From Polaromonas sp. AET17H-212 (GTDB lineage Bacteria; Pseudomonadota; Gammaproteobacteria; Burkholderiales; Burkholderiaceae_C), in the NCBI RefSeq assembly GCF_002379085.1, contig NZ_NBZW01000015.1:1-64000 (forward strand): DNA of 64,000 nucleotides. The letters are read 5' to 3'. A program made the translations under genes and the position numbers. The notes below the pieces were generated by a model. The model was not told the DNA's origin. It saw nothing but the letters and a program-made list of their open reading frames with translations, and made no database searches. This document shows, one piece after another, positions 44,020-52,625 of this stretch. How positions within the stretch are numbered: the stretch's first letter is position 1; each line of letters opens with the position of its first letter.

Positions 44020-45258
44020 CTACTTCGTGGCCGCCTCCAGCGAGAAACCGGCCACCTGTTTGTAGTGGTCCGAAATCGCGCGCAGCTCCTGCTGGCTGAT
44101 CAGCGCATCGATGTCCGCAAACGGCTTGCCGCCGCTCAGCTCGTCGACCTTGATGTTGATGAAATCGGGCGGCACCGAGCGGTTCGTGCGCACGATGTTC
44201 GCGGTCGGGGCCAGCCGCAGCTGCTCGTAGGCCTGCAGCGCGGCCCGCGCATCGCCACCGGCCTGCAGCGCCAGCTGCTCGGCCAGCACGCGCGCGTCGA
44301 TCAGGGCCTGGGCCGAGCCGTTGGAGCCGCGCGGGTACATGGGGTGGGCCGCGTCGCCGAGCAAGGTCACGCGGCCAAAGGTCCACTGCGGCACCGGGTC
44401 CTTGTCGACCATGGGGTACTCGAGGATCTGCTCGGCGTTGGCGATCAGCGCCGCAACATCCAGCCACGGAAAGCGCCAGTCCTTGAAGATGCCGAGGAAA
44501 TCCTTGAGATCGCCCTTGTGGTTCCAGTCGTTCATGGCGGCGTTGTCGCGCTGGATCTCGGCGACCCAGTTGATCAGTTGGTGGCCCTCGTCGTCCAGCT
44601 TGTCGACGATGGGGTAAATCACCATCTTGCCGGTGTCGATGGCGCCGATGCGCATGTAGCTGCGGCCGGTCAGGATGGGTTGGTGCCGCGTCACGCCGCG
44701 CCAGGTGTTGATGCCGGCAAAGGCGACTTTTTCGTCAGGGTAGAACTGGCGCCGCAGCGTGGAGTTGACGCCGTCGCAGGCAATCACCACGTCGGCTTTC
44801 ACTGGCGGCAGGCTCATGCCGCTGGAGGTCTGCATGAAATGCAGGGTGGCCCCGCTCTCGTCCTGTTCCACGCGCACGCAGCGGCGGTTGGTGTGGATGG
44901 CGTCGGGGCTGAGTCGCTCCAGCGCCGCTTCGTAAAGCAGCCGGTGCAGCTTGCCGCGCGGCAGGCCGATCTCGGGCAAGGCGTAGCCAGCATGGCGGCC
45001 GCGCGGCTCCTTGTAGATGAACTGGCCGAAGCGGTTGAAAAACACGCTTTCCTCGTTTTCGATGCCAACCGCTTCCAGCTGCGCCTGCAGGCCCAGCGCC
45101 GCCAGCTCGCGCATGGCGTGCGGCAGCAGCGTGATGCCGACGCCGAGTTCCTTGACCTCAGGCACGGTTTCAAAAACCTCGCTCTGGATGCCGCGTTGAT
45201 GCAGCGCGAGCGCCAGGCTCAGTCCGCCTATGCCGCCGCCGACGATGGCTATCTTCAT
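44020..45258 (-). CDS. FAD-dependent monooxygenase (salicylate-hydroxylase-like)
   Basis: A 412-residue group A flavoprotein monooxygenase: the FAD-binding GGGIGGLSLALAL at the N-terminus, VVIACDGVNSTLRRQ (DG motif region) and the second FAD site LLGDAAHPMYPRGSNGSAQA. Such enzymes hydroxylate aromatic acids using NAD(P)H and oxygen. The start MKIAIVGGG at 45258 is set by the FAD fold. It is transcribed with the Bug-type binding protein gene upstream (gap 219 bases with a repeat), which could feed it an aromatic carboxylate. Confidence 0.85.
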   Translation of the reverse strand: MKIAIVGGGIGGLSLALALHQRGIQSEVFETVPEVKELGVGITLLPHAMRELAALGLQAQLEAVGIENEESVFFNRFGQFIYKEPRGRHAGYALPEIGLPRGKLHRLLYEAALERLSPDAIHTNRRCVRVEQDESGATLHFMQTSSGMSLPPVKADVVIACDGVNSTLRRQFYPDEKVAFAGINTWRGVTRHQPILTGRSYMRIGAIDTGKMVIYPIVDKLDDEGHQLINWVAEIQRDNAAMNDWNHKGDLKDFLGIFKDWRFPWLDVAALIANAEQILEYPMVDKDPVPQWTFGRVTLLGDAAHPMYPRGSNGSAQALIDARVLAEQLALQAGGDARAALQAYEQLRLAPTANIVRTNRSVPPDFINIKVDELSGGKPFADIDALISQQELRAISDHYKQVAGFSLEAATK

Positions 45259-45426
45259 GGTGTTCTCGCAGTTCAAATATTGCTCAAAATCTGGCCCGTG
45301 ATCCCGGACTCGATCCGGCTCCCTACCGCATGAATCGGCCAGCGCGCAGATCGAACATAAATTGTGGATCAAGTCCGCAATGACAGACGGGGCCTGGCAT
45401 CGCCAGGTTATTGCTCAACCAAAATG

Positions 45427-45476
45427 GCCGCCAGCCCTTTGAAGACCGGCGCCATCAGCTATCTATTCAGGAGCAG
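45427..45476 (+). repeat. Interspersed repeat family A, copy 5
   Basis: GGCCGCCAGCCCTTTGAAG ... CATCAGCTATCTATTCAGGA. It lies between the monooxygenase and Bug-type genes and reaches the stop codon region of the latter. Confidence 0.65.
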
Positions 45477-45477
45477 A

Positions 45478-46482
45478 TCAGTTCGCGGTGATGCCCTGGG
45501 CCTGGATCAAGCCGGCCCAGCGCTTCGCATCCAGCTCCACCAGGCTTTTGAACTCGCCCGGCGTGCTGCCGGTCGGGTCCATGCCCTGGGTCTGGAAGGC
45601 TTTTTTGACCTCGTCGCTCAGCAAGATCTCCCGGATCTCGCGGTTGTACAGGGCGACCAGTTCGGGCGAGGTGCCCGGTGGCGCAAAGATGCCGTACCAC
45701 ATGTCCACGTTGACCTTGCCGGCCCTGGCCTCGGCCAGCGTCGGCACCTCGGGCAACAGCGCGTGGCGCTTGTCGCTGCCAATGCCCAGCGCCACCAGCC
45801 GGCCGGACTTCACATGCGGCAGGGCCACGTGGATGGGCAGAAACATGGTTTCGATCTGGCCGCCGAGCAGGTCGGTCAGCGCCGGCCCCGTGCCGCGGTA
45901 GGGGATATGCGTGACAAACACGCCCGCCGTGGTCTTGAACAACTCCATCGCCAGGTGGTGCGGCGTGCCGACCCCGGGTGAGCCGTAGTTGATGCGGCCG
46001 GGCTTCTGGCGCGCCGCCGAGACCAGATCCGAGGCGCTTTTAAAACCGGTTTTCGGGTTGGCCACCAGCAGCAGCTGGCCCCAGCTGGTCAGCGTCACCG
46101 GCGTCAGGTCTTTCACCGGGTCGAAGGCCAGCTGCGGGTACAGGCTGGCATTCATCACCAGTGTGTTGACCGTCACCAGCAAGGTGCTGCCGTTGGGCGC
46201 GGCACGCACCACGGCCTCGGTGCCGATGTTGCCGGACGCGCCGGCGCGGTTGTCCACCACCACGGGCCTTCCCAGCCGCTCGGACAGCTTGGGGCCCAGC
46301 GTGCGGGCAATCAGGTCAATGCCGGTGCCGGGGGTGAAAGGCACGATCAGGCGAATCGGTGCCTGCGGCAGGACCGGCGCCTGGACGGTCTGGGCCAAGG
46401 CGCCCGCGCTGACGCCAGCCGTGACAAGCAGGAGCCCCAGCTTGACCGCCAGCCGCCGGCGTGGAGAAATACTGATCTGCAT
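45478..46482 (-). CDS. Bug/TctC-family tripartite tricarboxylate-type substrate-binding protein
   Basis: A 334-residue periplasmic binding protein of the Bug (TctC) family, which is greatly expanded in betaproteobacteria. Signal peptide to about residue 32 (ALAQ), then PIRLIVPFTPGTGIDLIAR, VVDNRAGASGNIGTE, INYGSPGVGTPHHLAMELF and PYRGTGPALTDLLGGQI. No TctA/TctB membrane partners are adjacent. The ligand is an unknown carboxylate. The ATG at 46482 has AAAGGA upstream. It diverges from a MarR regulator across a region holding a palindrome. Confidence 0.92.
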   Translation of the reverse strand: MQISISPRRRLAVKLGLLLVTAGVSAGALAQTVQAPVLPQAPIRLIVPFTPGTGIDLIARTLGPKLSERLGRPVVVDNRAGASGNIGTEAVVRAAPNGSTLLVTVNTLVMNASLYPQLAFDPVKDLTPVTLTSWGQLLLVANPKTGFKSASDLVSAARQKPGRINYGSPGVGTPHHLAMELFKTTAGVFVTHIPYRGTGPALTDLLGGQIETMFLPIHVALPHVKSGRLVALGIGSDKRHALLPEVPTLAEARAGKVNVDMWYGIFAPPGTSPELVALYNREIREILLSDEVKKAFQTQGMDPTGSTPGEFKSLVELDAKRWAGLIQAQGITAN

Positions 46483-46505
46483 CAAACATCCTTTCAGGTT
46501 TGCAT

Positions 46506-46521
46506 GCTAACAATTATTAGC
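46506..46521. promoter_or_regulatory. Probable MarR-family operator
   Basis: GCTAACAATTATTAGC is a near-perfect 16-base palindrome (GCTAAnAATTnTTAGC) located between the divergent Bug-type gene and the MarR gene. Its size and AT-rich centre are typical of MarR sites. Confidence 0.6.
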
Positions 46522-46559
46522 CTGAAGCGACAAGGCACAATCCATGAATTCCCTTAGGA

Positions 46560-46586
46560 CCTGTCTGCCAAGCACTGGTGGACAGG
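46560..46586. promoter_or_regulatory. Second inverted repeat upstream of the MarR gene
   Basis: CCTGTCTGCCA and TGGTGGACAGG are arms matching at 9 of 11 positions around a five-base loop. Being in the leader if the MarR protein starts at GTG 46625, it could be another operator or an RNA hairpin. Confidence 0.4.
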
Positions 46587-46624
46587 TTCTTGAAGCCAGG
46601 GGTCGACGAGAAATTTTTACTGCC

Positions 46625-47119
46625 GTGCTCACATTCCACAAACTCTCCCAACTCTATGCCCGCCCCGGCTTCCTGCTGCGCCGCGCACACCAGATATCAA
46701 CCGCCGTGTTCGAGGACGAATGCCGCAGCGTGGGGCTGACGCCGGCACAGTTCGGTGTGCTCAGCGTGCTGCGCGCCACGCCGGGGCTGGACCAGTCCAC
46801 GCTGGCGCGTGCGCTGGGTTTCGATAAGGTGACGGTGCTGCGGGTGCTGCGCGGCCTGGAAACGCGGGGCCTGATAGAACGCGCGCCGGCGCCGGCCAGC
46901 CGGCGCAATCTGGCGGTGTCCCTGTCAGCCGCGGGGCTGGAGCTGCTCGAGAAGGCGCAGCAACCAGCCGACCGCGCCTATGACCGCCTGATGGCGCCGC
47001 TGAGCAAGGCGCAACAGGGCCAGTTGCTGGAGTTGCTGCAATTGCTGACCACAGGGCTGGAAAACGACGCGCGCGCAGCGTTTGTGCCGCCGAACCAGGA
47101 CGCCGACGCGCAAGCCTGA
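46625..47119 (+). CDS. MarR-family transcription regulator
   Basis: A winged-helix MarR regulator of about 164 residues: LYARPGFLLRRAHQISTAVF, LTPAQFGVLSVLRATPGLDQ, the recognition region LARALGFDKVTVLRVLRGLE and the wing RGLIERAPAPASRRNLAVSL. MarR proteins usually repress a neighbouring catabolic or efflux operon until a phenolic ligand binds; here the divergent Bug-type/monooxygenase genes are the likely target. The GTG at 46625 is preferred because it gives normal length and leaves a palindrome in the leader; an ATG at 46544 would add 27 residues. Confidence 0.82.
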   Translation: MLTFHKLSQLYARPGFLLRRAHQISTAVFEDECRSVGLTPAQFGVLSVLRATPGLDQSTLARALGFDKVTVLRVLRGLETRGLIERAPAPASRRNLAVSLSAAGLELLEKAQQPADRAYDRLMAPLSKAQQGQLLELLQLLTTGLENDARAAFVPPNQDADAQA

Positions 47120-47145
47120 AGCCGGTCTCGTCGAACGCCTGTTGG

Positions 47146-47619
47146 CTAGGCGTTGGAGGCCTGGATGCCCCACTTGGCCAGTGCCGCGTCGTCGCTGACC
47201 CGTGCATCGACCCAGCGCGCGCCGTCCGGCGTCTGCTCTTTTTTCCAGAACGGCGCCTGGGTCTTGAGGTAGTCCATCAGGAACTCGCAGGCCTGGAAAC
47301 TCTCGCCGCGGTGCGCCGAGGTCACGGCCACCATGACCACCTGGTCCAGCGGCTGCAGCAGCCCGACGCGGTGGATCACGCGGGCACCGAAAATATCGAA
47401 GCGCACCATGGCCTCGTCAATCATGGCCTCGATGGCTTTTTCCGTCATGCCGGGGTAATGCTCGAGTTCCATGCTGCTGACGTTCAGACCATCGTTGCGA
47501 TCCCGGACCGTTCCGATGAAGCTGCAGACGGCGCCGACACGTTTGTCATCTGCACGCAGCTGTTCAATCTCTTGCGCGAGATTGAAGTCACCGGTCTGGA
47601 TGCTCACGCGGTCGGCCAT
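47146..47619 (-). CDS. moaE: Molybdopterin synthase catalytic subunit
   Basis: A 157-residue MoaE, the large subunit that uses sulfur from MoaD to make molybdopterin from precursor Z. Seen: GAVCSFIGTVRDRNDG, LEHYPGMTEKAI, HRVGLLQPLDQVVMVAVTSAHR and the catalytic lysine region YLKTQAPFWKKE. It is the last gene of the leftward mobB-moeA-moaD-moaE operon, one base after moaD. Confidence 0.96.
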   Translation of the reverse strand: MADRVSIQTGDFNLAQEIEQLRADDKRVGAVCSFIGTVRDRNDGLNVSSMELEHYPGMTEKAIEAMIDEAMVRFDIFGARVIHRVGLLQPLDQVVMVAVTSAHRGESFQACEFLMDYLKTQAPFWKKEQTPDGARWVDARVSDDAALAKWGIQASNA

Positions 47620-47620
47620 C

Positions 47621-47872
47621 TCAGCCCCCTGTCACCGGCGGGAAGAAGGCAACTTCGCAGCCGTCCGTCAGGGCCGCCGATTCGTCGCTCATGACCTGGT
47701 TGAGCGCCATGCGCACCGACTTGCCGCGCGCCAGCGCCTCGGCATAGGCCGGGCCGCGCGCGATCAGTTCGTCGCGCAGGGCGGCCAGGCTGGCGGCTGC
47801 GGTGTCGATCTGCTCGCTGCCCAGCCCGATGGCTTCACGCACGGACGCAAAATACCTGACGGTGATGTTCAT
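47621..47872 (-). CDS. moaD: Molybdopterin synthase sulfur carrier subunit
   Basis: An 83-residue ubiquitin-like MoaD ending in the required double glycine (VAFFPPVTGG), whose C-terminus carries the thiocarboxylate. The N-terminus is NITVRYFASVREAIG. The ATG at 47872 overlaps the moeA stop (ATGA); an in-frame start three codons earlier would lie inside moeA. Confidence 0.95.
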   Translation of the reverse strand: MNITVRYFASVREAIGLGSEQIDTAAASLAALRDELIARGPAYAEALARGKSVRMALNQVMSDESAALTDGCEVAFFPPVTGG

Positions 47873-49143
47873 GCCAGCCATTCCGAAAAAGCGATGAAAC
47901 GCACGGTGTCGCCCTGCGCGATGGTCTGGCCCGACGGGTTGTCCACCACGCCGTCGCCCCAGACCGCCGAGGTCAGCACGCCCGAACTCTGGTTGGGAAA
48001 CAGGTCCAGCCCGCCGGCGGCATTGCGCCGCACCCGCAGGAATTCACGGCGTTTGTCGGCCCGGGGCCAGGTGAAATGGGCGGTAGCCGCTATTGATTTG
48101 GGAGCAACGTCAGGCACACCCTGGAGCCTGAGCAGGAAGGGCCGCACCAGCAGCAGAAAGGTCAGGAAGCTCGAAACCGGGTTGCCCGGCAGGCCCATGA
48201 AGTGCGCCGCGCCAACCCGGCCATAGGCAAAGGGCTTGCCCGGCTTCATGGCTATCTGCCAGAGATCGAGCGAGCCGAGCTGCTGCACCGCCGGCTTGAT
48301 GTGGTCTTCCTCGCCGACCGACACCCCGCCGCTGGTCAGGATCAGGTCATGCGCCTGGCTGGCGCTGCGCAGCGCGTCCAGCGTGGCGCCCCGCTGGTCC
48401 GGCACGATGCCCAGGTCGCTGACCTCGCAGCCCAGGCGCAGCAACAAGGCGCGCAGAAAAAAACGGTTGGAGTTGTAGATGGCGCCGGGGCGCATCTGCG
48501 CCGGCGCCACCTCGCCGGGCATCACCAGTTCGTCGCCGGTGGAGAACAGCGCCACCCGCGGGCGCCGCGCCACCTGCAGCCGGTCCATGCCGATACTGGC
48601 CGCCAGCCCAAGCGCTGCAGGCGTGAGTCGCTCACCTTTTGAGAGCGCCGTGGCACCGCGCGTGACGTCTTCGCCGGCGCGGCGAATCCACTGGCCGGGG
48701 CGCGGCAGCTGCCGGACGCTGACATACCCTTCACGGTCCGCAAGCGGCTCGCAGTCTTCCTGCATCACCACCGCGTCGGCTCCGGCCGGAATCGGCGCAC
48801 CGGTAAAAATACGGGCGACCGTGCCGGGCTCCAGCGCGCTGCCGCTGCTGCCGGCCGCAATGCGCTGCGACACGCGCAACACCACCCCCTCGTCGGCCAG
48901 CTCGGCGGCACACACGGCATAACCGTCCATGGCGCTGTTGTCTTCGGGCGGCACCTGCAGCGCCGAAACCACATCTTCGGCCAGCACCCGGCCGTCGGCG
49001 TCGAAGGTGGACACGGTGTCGCTGCCCGCCAGCGGCGTGGCGCGGCCCAGCAACTCGGCCAGCGCCTCGTCGAGGGCCTTAAGCGGCGGGCGCGTGGCCG
49101 GTTTCGCAGCAGGGGAAGTGGAGGTGGAGGCGGAAGCGTTCAT
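47869..49143 (-). CDS. moeA: Molybdopterin molybdenumtransferase
   Basis: A 424-residue MoeA that inserts molybdate into adenylated molybdopterin. Seen: PPEDNSAMDGYAV, IFTGAPIPAGADAVVMQED, VALFSTGDELV, ILTSGGVSVGEEDHIK and MGLPGNPVSSFL. Start and stop overlap mobB and moaD by four bases each. A stretch encoding APKSIAATAHF (around 48075-48107) resembles a family A repeat read in frame between two conserved blocks. Confidence 0.95.
   Translation of the reverse strand: MNASASTSTSPAAKPATRPPLKALDEALAELLGRATPLAGSDTVSTFDADGRVLAEDVVSALQVPPEDNSAMDGYAVCAAELADEGVVLRVSQRIAAGSSGSALEPGTVARIFTGAPIPAGADAVVMQEDCEPLADREGYVSVRQLPRPGQWIRRAGEDVTRGATALSKGERLTPAALGLAASIGMDRLQVARRPRVALFSTGDELVMPGEVAPAQMRPGAIYNSNRFFLRALLLRLGCEVSDLGIVPDQRGATLDALRSASQAHDLILTSGGVSVGEEDHIKPAVQQLGSLDLWQIAMKPGKPFAYGRVGAAHFMGLPGNPVSSFLTFLLLVRPFLLRLQGVPDVAPKSIAATAHFTWPRADKRREFLRVRRNAAGGLDLFPNQSSGVLTSAVWGDGVVDNPSGQTIAQGDTVRFIAFSEWLA
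48075..48107 (+). repeat. Possible partial family A repeat inside moeA
   Basis: AATGGGCGGTAGCCGCTATT followed by GATTTGGGAGCAAC resembles the right half of other copies (compare AATGGGCGCTGGCAGCTATC at 2581). The left half is not recognisable, so this is tentative. Confidence 0.4.
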
Positions 49144-49673
49144 GCATACAACTCGGGGCAGTAGACAAAGCGTTCATGATTCTCGATCAACCAGTCCGCG
49201 ACGGCATCGGCGTCGTTCAAATCCAGCACCGGCCTGAGGGTGGTTTGCGGCAGCCGGTCCGGCGAGTCGGTGGCAATCGCGACCACAAAATCGTCGTCCG
49301 GGTAGCGCACCGGTTGGCCCGAGTCGGCGCGCCAGACCTCGACCTTGAGCAGGTCGCTGCTCTTGAACCCCTCCACCAGCACCCAGTCCACGCCTTCGTA
49401 CAGTTCGGCGATCAGGTGGTGCACCGAGAGCACCCTCGGCTGCTCGAACTCGCGGATCAGCGCCAGCCGGTTGTCCGAGGCCACGACCACCTCGAAGGCA
49501 CCTGCCTGCCGGTGGCGCCAGGTGTCCTTGCCGGGCTGGTCGATGTCGAAGCTGTGGTGGGCATGTTTGACGACCGAGACCCGCAGGCCGCGCAGCTTGA
49601 GCGCAGGAATCAGGCTTTCCACCAGGGTGGTCTTGCCCGAACCGGAATAGCCGGCAAATGCAACAACGTTCAT
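49140..49673 (-). CDS. mobB: Molybdopterin-guanine dinucleotide biosynthesis protein B
   Basis: A 177-residue P-loop GTP-binding protein with Walker A GYSGSGKTTLVESL, the family block VSVVKHAHHSFDIDQPGKDT and VLVEGFKSS. MobB assists MobA in making the guanine dinucleotide form of the cofactor. It is the first gene of the leftward cofactor operon and overlaps moeA by four bases (ATGA). Confidence 0.95.
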   Translation of the reverse strand: MNVVAFAGYSGSGKTTLVESLIPALKLRGLRVSVVKHAHHSFDIDQPGKDTWRHRQAGAFEVVVASDNRLALIREFEQPRVLSVHHLIAELYEGVDWVLVEGFKSSDLLKVEVWRADSGQPVRYPDDDFVVAIATDSPDRLPQTTLRPVLDLNDADAVADWLIENHERFVYCPELYA

Positions 49674-49698
49674 AAACTGTCTTTGGCCGATCCTGATT

Positions 49699-49748
49699 TG
49701 CTACCAATACCATAGCTACCTGCGCCCACGTTTAAAGGGCTGGAGGCC
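49699..49748 (-). repeat. Interspersed repeat family A, copy 6
   Basis: TGCTACCAATACCATAGCTA ... TTTAAAGGGCTGGAGGCC on the + strand, that is, the reverse orientation. It sits between mobB and thrC, ending at the thrC stop region. Confidence 0.8.
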
Positions 49749-49751
49749 AAT

Positions 49752-51200
49752 TCAGTCCACATGGCTGGCGATGTAGGCCTTCACCGCGGCCGCATCGGCC
49801 GGCATCAGCTGCACCCGTTTGGGCAGGGCCTCGATGCCTTCAAAGCGGGCGGGCCGCGGCGGCAACTGGCCCAGCGCCTCCTCGATGGTGGCGGCAAACT
49901 TGATCGGCAGGGCCGTCTCCAGCACGATCATGGGCACGCCGGCCGAGAGGTGTTCGCGCGCGACTTTCAGGCCGTCCGCGGTGTGGGTGTCAATCATGGT
50001 GCCGAAACGCGCAAAGGTGTCGCGAATCGTCTGCAGCCTGTCGGCGTGGGTGCTTTTGCCGCTGGCAAAGCCGTAGTGCCGGGCGGCCGACTGGAAGGTC
50101 GTGTCGCCGCTCAGGTCGAAGCGGCCCTGCGTGGACAGCTGCGCACCGAACAGGTCGGCGACACGCGCCGCATCACGCCCGAGCAGGTCGAACACAAAAC
50201 GCTCGAAGTTCGAGGCCTTGGAAATGTCCATCGACGGGCTGGAGGTCTCGTGCGTGTCGGCGCTGGCCCGCACACGGTACACGCCGGTGCGGAAGAACTC
50301 GTCGAGCACATCGTTTTCGTTGGTGGCGACGACCAGCTTGTCGATCGGCAGGCCCATCATGCGTGCGACATGGCCGGCGCAGACGTTGCCAAAGTTGCCC
50401 GAGGGCACGGTGAAGCGGACCTTCTGGCCTTCCGTGCGGGCTGAGCCTGTCGAAGCCTGCGTGGCCTGGAAATAACCGGCAAAGTAGTAGACAACCTGCG
50501 CCAGCAACCTGGCCCAGTTGATCGAGTTAACGGTGCCGATCTTGTACTTGCGCTTGAAGTCCAGGTCGTTGGACACGGCCTTGACGATGTCCTGGCAGTC
50601 GTCGAACACGCCCTCGATCGCGATGTTGTGGATGTTGGCGTCCTGCAGGCTGAACATCTGGGCCTGCTGGAAGGGGCTCATGCGGCCCTGCGGCGAGGTC
50701 ATGAAGACCCGCACGCCCTTTTTACCGCGCATGGCGTATTCGGCGGCGCTGCCGGTGTCGCCGCTGGTCGCGCCCAGGATGTTGAGTTCTTCGCCGCGGC
50801 GCGCCAGTTCGTACTCGAACAGGTTGCCCAGCAGCTGCATGGCCATGTCCTTGAAGGCCAGGGTCGGGCCGTTGGACAGGGCCTCCAGATACAGGCCAGG
50901 CTCGAGCTGGCGCAGCGGCACGATCGCGGGCGTGCCGAACACCGCCTCGGTGTAGGTCTTGCGGCAGAGAGCTTTCAGGTCGGCGGCCGGGATGTCGTCG
51001 ATGTAGAGCGACAGCACTTCAAAAGCCAGGTCGGCATACCCCGAGTCGCGGTAGACGGCGCGCCACTTCTCCAGCGTGGCGGCGTCGACCTGCGGGTAGG
51101 TTTCGGGCAGGTAGAGGCCGCCGTCGGGCGCCAGGCCCTCGAGCAGGATTTCGCAGAACTGCTTGCGGTCCGCGTGGCCGCGGGTCGAGAGGTACTTCAT
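49752..51200 (-). CDS. thrC: Threonine synthase
   Basis: A 482-residue PLP enzyme that converts O-phosphohomoserine to threonine. Seen: MKYLSTRGHADRKQFCEILL at the N-terminus, the PLP lysine in LAFKDMAMQLLG (about residue 118), ATSGDTGSAAEYAM and FTVPSGNFGNVCAGHVARMM. A family B repeat is read in frame as [11 protein letters not shown] (about residues 246-257) directly before the conserved QKVRFTVPSGN block, so it extends a surface loop. It is the last gene of alaA-hom-thrC. Confidence 0.96.
   Translation of the reverse strand: MKYLSTRGHADRKQFCEILLEGLAPDGGLYLPETYPQVDAATLEKWRAVYRDSGYADLAFEVLSLYIDDIPAADLKALCRKTYTEAVFGTPAIVPLRQLEPGLYLEALSNGPTLAFKDMAMQLLGNLFEYELARRGEELNILGATSGDTGSAAEYAMRGKKGVRVFMTSPQGRMSPFQQAQMFSLQDANIHNIAIEGVFDDCQDIVKAVSNDLDFKRKYKIGTVNSINWARLLAQVVYYFAGYFQATQASTGSARTEGQKVRFTVPSGNFGNVCAGHVARMMGLPIDKLVVATNENDVLDEFFRTGVYRVRASADTHETSSPSMDISKASNFERFVFDLLGRDAARVADLFGAQLSTQGRFDLSGDTTFQSAARHYGFASGKSTHADRLQTIRDTFARFGTMIDTHTADGLKVAREHLSAGVPMIVLETALPIKFAATIEEALGQLPPRPARFEGIEALPKRVQLMPADAAAVKAYIASHVD
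50436..50458 (-). repeat. Interspersed repeat family B copy inside thrC
   Basis: GGGCTGAGCCTGTCGAAGCC on the + strand. On the coding strand it is read as ASTGSART, a different frame from the copy in the MmeI-type gene. Confidence 0.75.
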
Positions 51201-51205
51201 TGCTC

Positions 51206-51270
51206 GCCCGGCCGCCCGCAGGGCAATGAGCGTCCCCTCGGGGGGCAGAGAGCGTAGTGAACGTGGGGGC
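51206..51270 (+). repeat. Interspersed repeat family C between thrC and hom
   Basis: GCCCGGCCGCCCGCAGGGCA through CCCCTCGGGGGGCAG to GTGAACGTGGGGGC. It is the reverse orientation of the copy in the P-type ATPase gene and nearly fills the 79 bases between hom and thrC. Confidence 0.72.
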
Positions 51271-51279
51271 TGTACATAT

Positions 51280-52608
51280 TCAGGCGAGTTCTTCCTTGCG
51301 GATGCGCGTGATGGGCGAGAGCACGGTGGGCAGGGCCTGCATCTGCGCGAGCGCGCCGTTCATCTTCGCCTCGACACAGTCGTGCGTCAGGATGATCAGG
51401 TCGGTCTGGGTCGAGCCCTCGCCGCCGACCTCGTCGGCTTCGCGCTGCAGCATCGCGTCAATGCTGATGCCGGCTTCGGCCAGAATGCCGGTGACTTTGG
51501 CCAGCACGCCGGCTTCGTCGGCCACGTTCAGGCGCAGGTAATAACTCGTGACCACCTCGCTCATGGCCAGCACCGGCATGTCGCTCATGGACTGCGGCTG
51601 GAAGGCCAGGTGCGGCACGCGCTGCGCGGCCTCGGCGCCGTGCAGGCGCGCGATGTCCACCAGGTCGGCAATCACCGCGCTGGCGGTCGGCTCGCTGCCG
51701 GCGCCCTTGCCGTAATACAGGGTGGTGCCGACGGCATCGCCCTGCACCATCACGGCGTTCATGGCGCCCTCGACATTGGCGATCAGGCGCTTGGCCGGCA
51801 CCAGGCTGGGGTGCACCCGCAGCTCGATGCCCTTGGCCGTGCGCTTGGTGATGCCCAGCAGCTTGATGCGGTAGCCCAGCTGCTCGGCATACTTGATGTC
51901 CTGCGCGCCCAGCTTGGTGATGCCCTCGACGTAGGCCTTGTCGAATTGCACCGGAATGCCGAAGGCAATCGCCGACATCAGCGTGGCCTTGTGCGCGGCG
52001 TCCACCCCTTCGATGTCGAAGGTCGGGTCGGCTTCGGCGTACCCGAGGCGCTGCGCTTCCTTCAGCACCACATCGAAGTCCAGGCCCTTGTCGCGCATCT
52101 CGCTGAGGATGAAGTTGGTCGTGCCGTTGATGATGCCGGCAATCCACTCGATGCGGTTGGCCGTCAGACCCTCGCGCAACGCCTTGATGATGGGAATGCC
52201 GCCGGCGACGGCGGCTTCAAATGCCACCATCACGCCGTGGTGGTGTGCGGCCGCAAAAATCTCGGTGCCGTGCACGGCCAGCAGGGCCTTGTTGGCCGTG
52301 ACCACGTGTTTGCCCGCGCCGATCGCCTCCAGCACCAGTTGCCGGGCAATGCCGTAGCCGCCGATCAGCTCGATGATGATGTCGATCTCGGGGTTGGCAA
52401 TCACCGCGCGGGCATCGGCCACCACCGTCACGCCGGGACCGGCGGCCGCCTGCGCGCGTGCGGTGTCGAGGTCGGCCACCATGGCAATCTCGATGCTGCG
52501 GCCGGCGCGGCGGAAAATCTCTTCCTGGTTGCGCTTCAAAACGGTGAAGACACCGCTGCCCACGGTGCCCATGCCCAGCAGGCCTACCTTGATCGGTTTC
52601 AGATTCAT
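51280..52608 (-). CDS. hom: Homoserine dehydrogenase
   Basis: A 442-residue enzyme that reduces aspartate semialdehyde to homoserine. Domains: N-terminal NAD(P) fold (VGLLGMGTVGSGVF), catalytic domain with EAAVAGGIPIIKALREGL and GIINGTTNFIL, and a C-terminal ACT domain (about 355-440; LRLNVADEAGVLAKVTGILA) for threonine feedback. The start at 52608 (MNLKPIKVG) is chosen; an ATG at 52617 is possible. It lies 17 bases after alaA. Confidence 0.96.
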   Translation of the reverse strand: MNLKPIKVGLLGMGTVGSGVFTVLKRNQEEIFRRAGRSIEIAMVADLDTARAQAAAGPGVTVVADARAVIANPEIDIIIELIGGYGIARQLVLEAIGAGKHVVTANKALLAVHGTEIFAAAHHHGVMVAFEAAVAGGIPIIKALREGLTANRIEWIAGIINGTTNFILSEMRDKGLDFDVVLKEAQRLGYAEADPTFDIEGVDAAHKATLMSAIAFGIPVQFDKAYVEGITKLGAQDIKYAEQLGYRIKLLGITKRTAKGIELRVHPSLVPAKRLIANVEGAMNAVMVQGDAVGTTLYYGKGAGSEPTASAVIADLVDIARLHGAEAAQRVPHLAFQPQSMSDMPVLAMSEVVTSYYLRLNVADEAGVLAKVTGILAEAGISIDAMLQREADEVGGEGSTQTDLIILTHDCVEAKMNGALAQMQALPTVLSPITRIRKEELA

Positions 52609-52625
52609 TGATGTCATGTGTCGGG

